Source: an uncultured Bacilli bacterium
GTDB taxonomy: Bacteria > Bacillota_I > Bacilli_A > RF39 > UBA660
Direction: 5' to 3'
NCBI GenBank assembly: GCA_944358495.1
Contig: CALVRF010000011.1
Span: 1-22,155, forward strand
DNA length: 22,155 nt
Position 1 is the stretch's first letter. Each line of letters opens with the position of its first letter. The notes beneath the pieces were generated by a model, which did no database searches, was not told the DNA's origin, and was given only the letters and a program-made list of their open reading frames with translations. The translations under genes were made by a program, and so were the position numbers. Below are positions 20,890 through 22,155 of this stretch, one piece after another.

Positions 20890-21367
20890 ATTCATTTACT
20901 TCTAGTTTGTCTAGTAGTTGTTCGACTTTATCTTTTATATCTGAGTTGCTTTTAAGTTTATTTAAAAGATTGTGTGTATTTTTACTTTGCGGAAGCATAT
21001 AGCCAGCTTCACGCATTAAGTCTTCAATTATAACTTTGTTTGAATGAATCAAAGCTTTTATTAAGTGGTTATTTGGATTGTGTTTTAAAAGATAATTTAA
21101 TATTTTTATTTCTTCGATTTTAGAGTCGGCAATTTTGAATAATTCACTAACCATTTTACTATCCTTTTTTTGTTGGGCTGGCATTTTATTAGGGACCATG
21201 GTAATAGCTTTAGCTGGGCATGCAGCAGCACAAGCTCCACAACCAATACAGGTGTTAAAATCTATTTGGCCAGTTTCATTGTTGGCGGCGCCAGTAGGGC
21301 AGACAAATAAACATAAGCAATCTTTGGAACATATTTTTAAATTGCGATAGGCATGACTTTTTCCCAT
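20888..21367 (-). CDS. 2[4Fe-4S] ferredoxin with helical C-terminal extension
   Basis: This 159-residue cytoplasmic electron carrier has cluster motifs CSKDCLCLFVCP (Cys13, 17, 19, 23; an atypical CX3CXCX3CP) and CIGCGACAAACP (Cys40, 43, 46, 50). About 100 helical residues (LFKIADSKIEEIKILNYLLK ... DLMREAGYMLPQS) follow and have no known motif. A longer frame reaches into the upstream gene, but GGAGGTG before ATG 21367 decides the start. There is one base between the upstream stop and this ATG, so the two proteins are translationally coupled. From memory this pair recurs in anaerobic Bacillota. A redox-stress or electron-transfer relay from the double rubredoxin to this ferredoxin is inference. 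Confidence 0.9.
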   Translation of the reverse strand: MGKSHAYRNLKICSKDCLCLFVCPTGAANNETGQIDFNTCIGCGACAAACPAKAITMVPNKMPAQQKKDSKMVSELFKIADSKIEEIKILNYLLKHNPNNHLIKALIHSNKVIIEDLMREAGYMLPQSKNTHNLLNKLKSNSDIKDKVEQLLDKLEVNE

Positions 21368-21368
21368 A

Positions 21369-22013
21369 TTATTGCACCTCCAATATTTTGAAACTTGGGA
21401 CTTTACAAACTGGGCAAGCTTTTGGTGGTTCATCGCCAATATAGACAAATCCACAAATATCACATACCCATATTTTAGTGTTTTTTATGGAATCTTGACC
21501 TTCTTTTTTATATTGCTCTAAAATAGCATTGGCAATGTTAGTCGTTTTGCTTGCCCAATTTATAACCCTTTTAGCACCACGGTCTTGACATTTATCAGCA
21601 CAAAGCATGGCTTGTTTTAATTGTTCACTATCTTTTTCTATTAAGTCTTTTACATCATCTATTGTTCCTTGAGAACTTTTGATTTTTTGAAGGTAGTAGT
21701 TAGCTAAATCATTAAATAAATTTTGTTCTTCATTTAGATATTGTTTTTCACAACCTTTAGCTAAGTTAAAACAGATATAAGCTATTTCAGCATCAGATAG
21801 CGTTGTTAATTCATCGTTATCTTCAGTGTTTTCTATTTCGTGTGCAGCTTCTTTTGGTTTTTCTCTTGGCTCTTTTTCTGTGATTTCTTCAAACAAATTC
21901 TTAGGGGCTCCACATAGTGGACATTTCCAATCATTTGGTAAATCTTCAAATTTTACTTTTTCTTTGGCATCATCATAGATGTACCCACAAATTTTACAAC
22001 GGTACTTCTTCAT
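21369..22013 (-). CDS. Double-rubredoxin protein with central helical (rubrerythrin-like) domain
   Basis: The 214 residues run as follows. An N-terminal rubredoxin (CKIC at 6-9, CPLC at 31-34) has the shortened loop between its cysteine pairs seen in some rubredoxins. An acidic linker follows, then a helical middle domain (about 70-175), and a C-terminal rubrerythrin-type iron site (CDIC at 184-187, CPVC at 200-203, spacing CX2CX12CX2C). The middle resembles the four-helix rubrerythrin fold in length and position, but the repeated Glu-x-x-His diiron ligands are not evident. It may therefore be a non-catalytic relic or a different bundle. The two Fe(Cys)4 sites would pass single electrons. AGGAGGAT and an extended -10 (TGTTATACT) lie upstream. 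The ferredoxin gene follows directly. Confidence 0.9.
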   Translation of the reverse strand: MKKYRCKICGYIYDDAKEKVKFEDLPNDWKCPLCGAPKNLFEEITEKEPREKPKEAAHEIENTEDNDELTTLSDAEIAYICFNLAKGCEKQYLNEEQNLFNDLANYYLQKIKSSQGTIDDVKDLIEKDSEQLKQAMLCADKCQDRGAKRVINWASKTTNIANAILEQYKKEGQDSIKNTKIWVCDICGFVYIGDEPPKACPVCKVPSFKILEVQ

Positions 22014-22036
22014 TAATATCCTCCTTTTATGTTTCT

Positions 22037-22045
22037 AGTATAACA
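22037..22045 (-). promoter_or_regulatory. Extended -10 promoter of the rubredoxin-ferredoxin operon
   Basis: The minus strand reads TGTTATACT, 23 bases before the ATG at 22013. Confidence 0.6.
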
Positions 22046-22079
22046 TTTTTGGTTTAAATTATAAAGCTTTTAACAAATT

Positions 22080-22125
22080 AAGTATGAAAAATACTTGACA
22101 AACATATGATTAATATGTATAATCA
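22080..22125 (+). promoter_or_regulatory. Consensus promoter overlaid by palindromes, for a gene beyond the window
   Basis: TTGACA (22095-22100), a 17-base spacer and TATAAT (22118-22123) form a perfect sigmaA promoter. Three inverted repeats overlay it: AAGTAT/ATACTT (22080-22085/22091-22096) over the -35, ACATAT/ATATGT (22102-22107/22113-22118) in the spacer, and TGATTA/TAATCA (22107-22112/22120-22125) over the -10. The last resembles a Fur/PerR-type box in outline. It is divergent from the rubredoxin operon. Confidence 0.7.
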
Positions 22126-22155
22126 TTAAGGAAATGAAAAAAAGGAAAGAAGAAG

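Noticed and set aside
22134..22155. ATG followed by lysine codons at the right edge as the start of a gene.
   Set aside because: The transcript would start only a few bases before it, and the purine stretch after it looks like the ribosome-binding site of a start lying beyond the window.

Overview
The window comes from an AT-rich, low-GC Gram-positive bacterium of the Bacillota that makes endospores. It carries gpr and spoIIP next to rpsT, an orphan sporulation-type histidine kinase with a Spo0A-like box upstream, and the cell-elongation pair RodA/PBP2. Rubredoxin and ferredoxin genes and an oxygen-free style of redox equipment suggest an anaerobe. Large repeat-built surface proteins recall uncultured gut Bacilli/Erysipelotrichia-like lineages, but the lineage is inference. 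Most of the window is ordinary chromosomal core. The accessory parts are the left edge (surface protein), 7.56-8.04 kb (structured non-coding DNA) and 10.97-11.8 kb (two dead genes).

Layout. 2-1831: 3' end of a surface protein with an InlB-type repeat, a fibronectin-like domain and a beta-helix of about ten GGGI repeats, closed by two long hairpins. 2030-3058: zinc alcohol/polyol dehydrogenase. 3143-3862: glutamate racemase. 3918-4130: small membrane protein. 4313-5122: mutM, convergent with tmcAL (5132-6241, minus). 6301-6762 (minus): repeat-containing unknown protein. 6880-7559: yceD-like gene and rpmF. 7560-8040: no gene, but a promoter followed by a structured RNA candidate. 8071-9201 (minus): rodA. 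9309-9620: membrane-anchored EIIB-like protein without its cysteine. 9733-10968: histidine kinase. 10994-11761: a dead Xre regulator and a dead surface protein. 11800-12732 (minus): exported transglutaminase-like protein. 12772-13035 (minus): rpsT. 13142-15522: gpr, spoIIP and a small membrane protein. 15570-16487: nfo. 16478-16738 (minus): small DUF2624-like protein. 16804-18930: PBP2, then rpmG, efp and a coiled-coil protein to 20782. 20888-22013 (minus): double-rubredoxin protein and ferredoxin. The right edge has a consensus promoter with palindromes for a gene outside the window.

How the genes fit together. MurI supplies D-glutamate for peptidoglycan. RodA polymerises and PBP2 cross-links the wall during elongation. 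SpoIIP degrades septal wall during engulfment, and Gpr degrades small acid-soluble spore proteins at germination. The orphan kinase is a plausible input to Spo0A. MutM and Nfo act in base-excision repair of oxidised and abasic DNA. RpmF, RpmG, RpsT, EF-P and TmcAL belong to translation. The orders rpsT-gpr-spoIIP and nfo-small protein-PBP2-rpmG resemble, from memory, the corresponding Bacillus subtilis neighbourhoods.

Genome style. Leaders are short and many promoters are extended -10 type (TGTTATAAT-like). Stop codons often lie inside terminator stems, and convergent genes share terminators. None of the 25 intact genes listed ends in TGA (18 TAA, 7 TAG), although tryptophan is coded by TGG. 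All boundaries and family calls come from reading the sequence; no database search was run.
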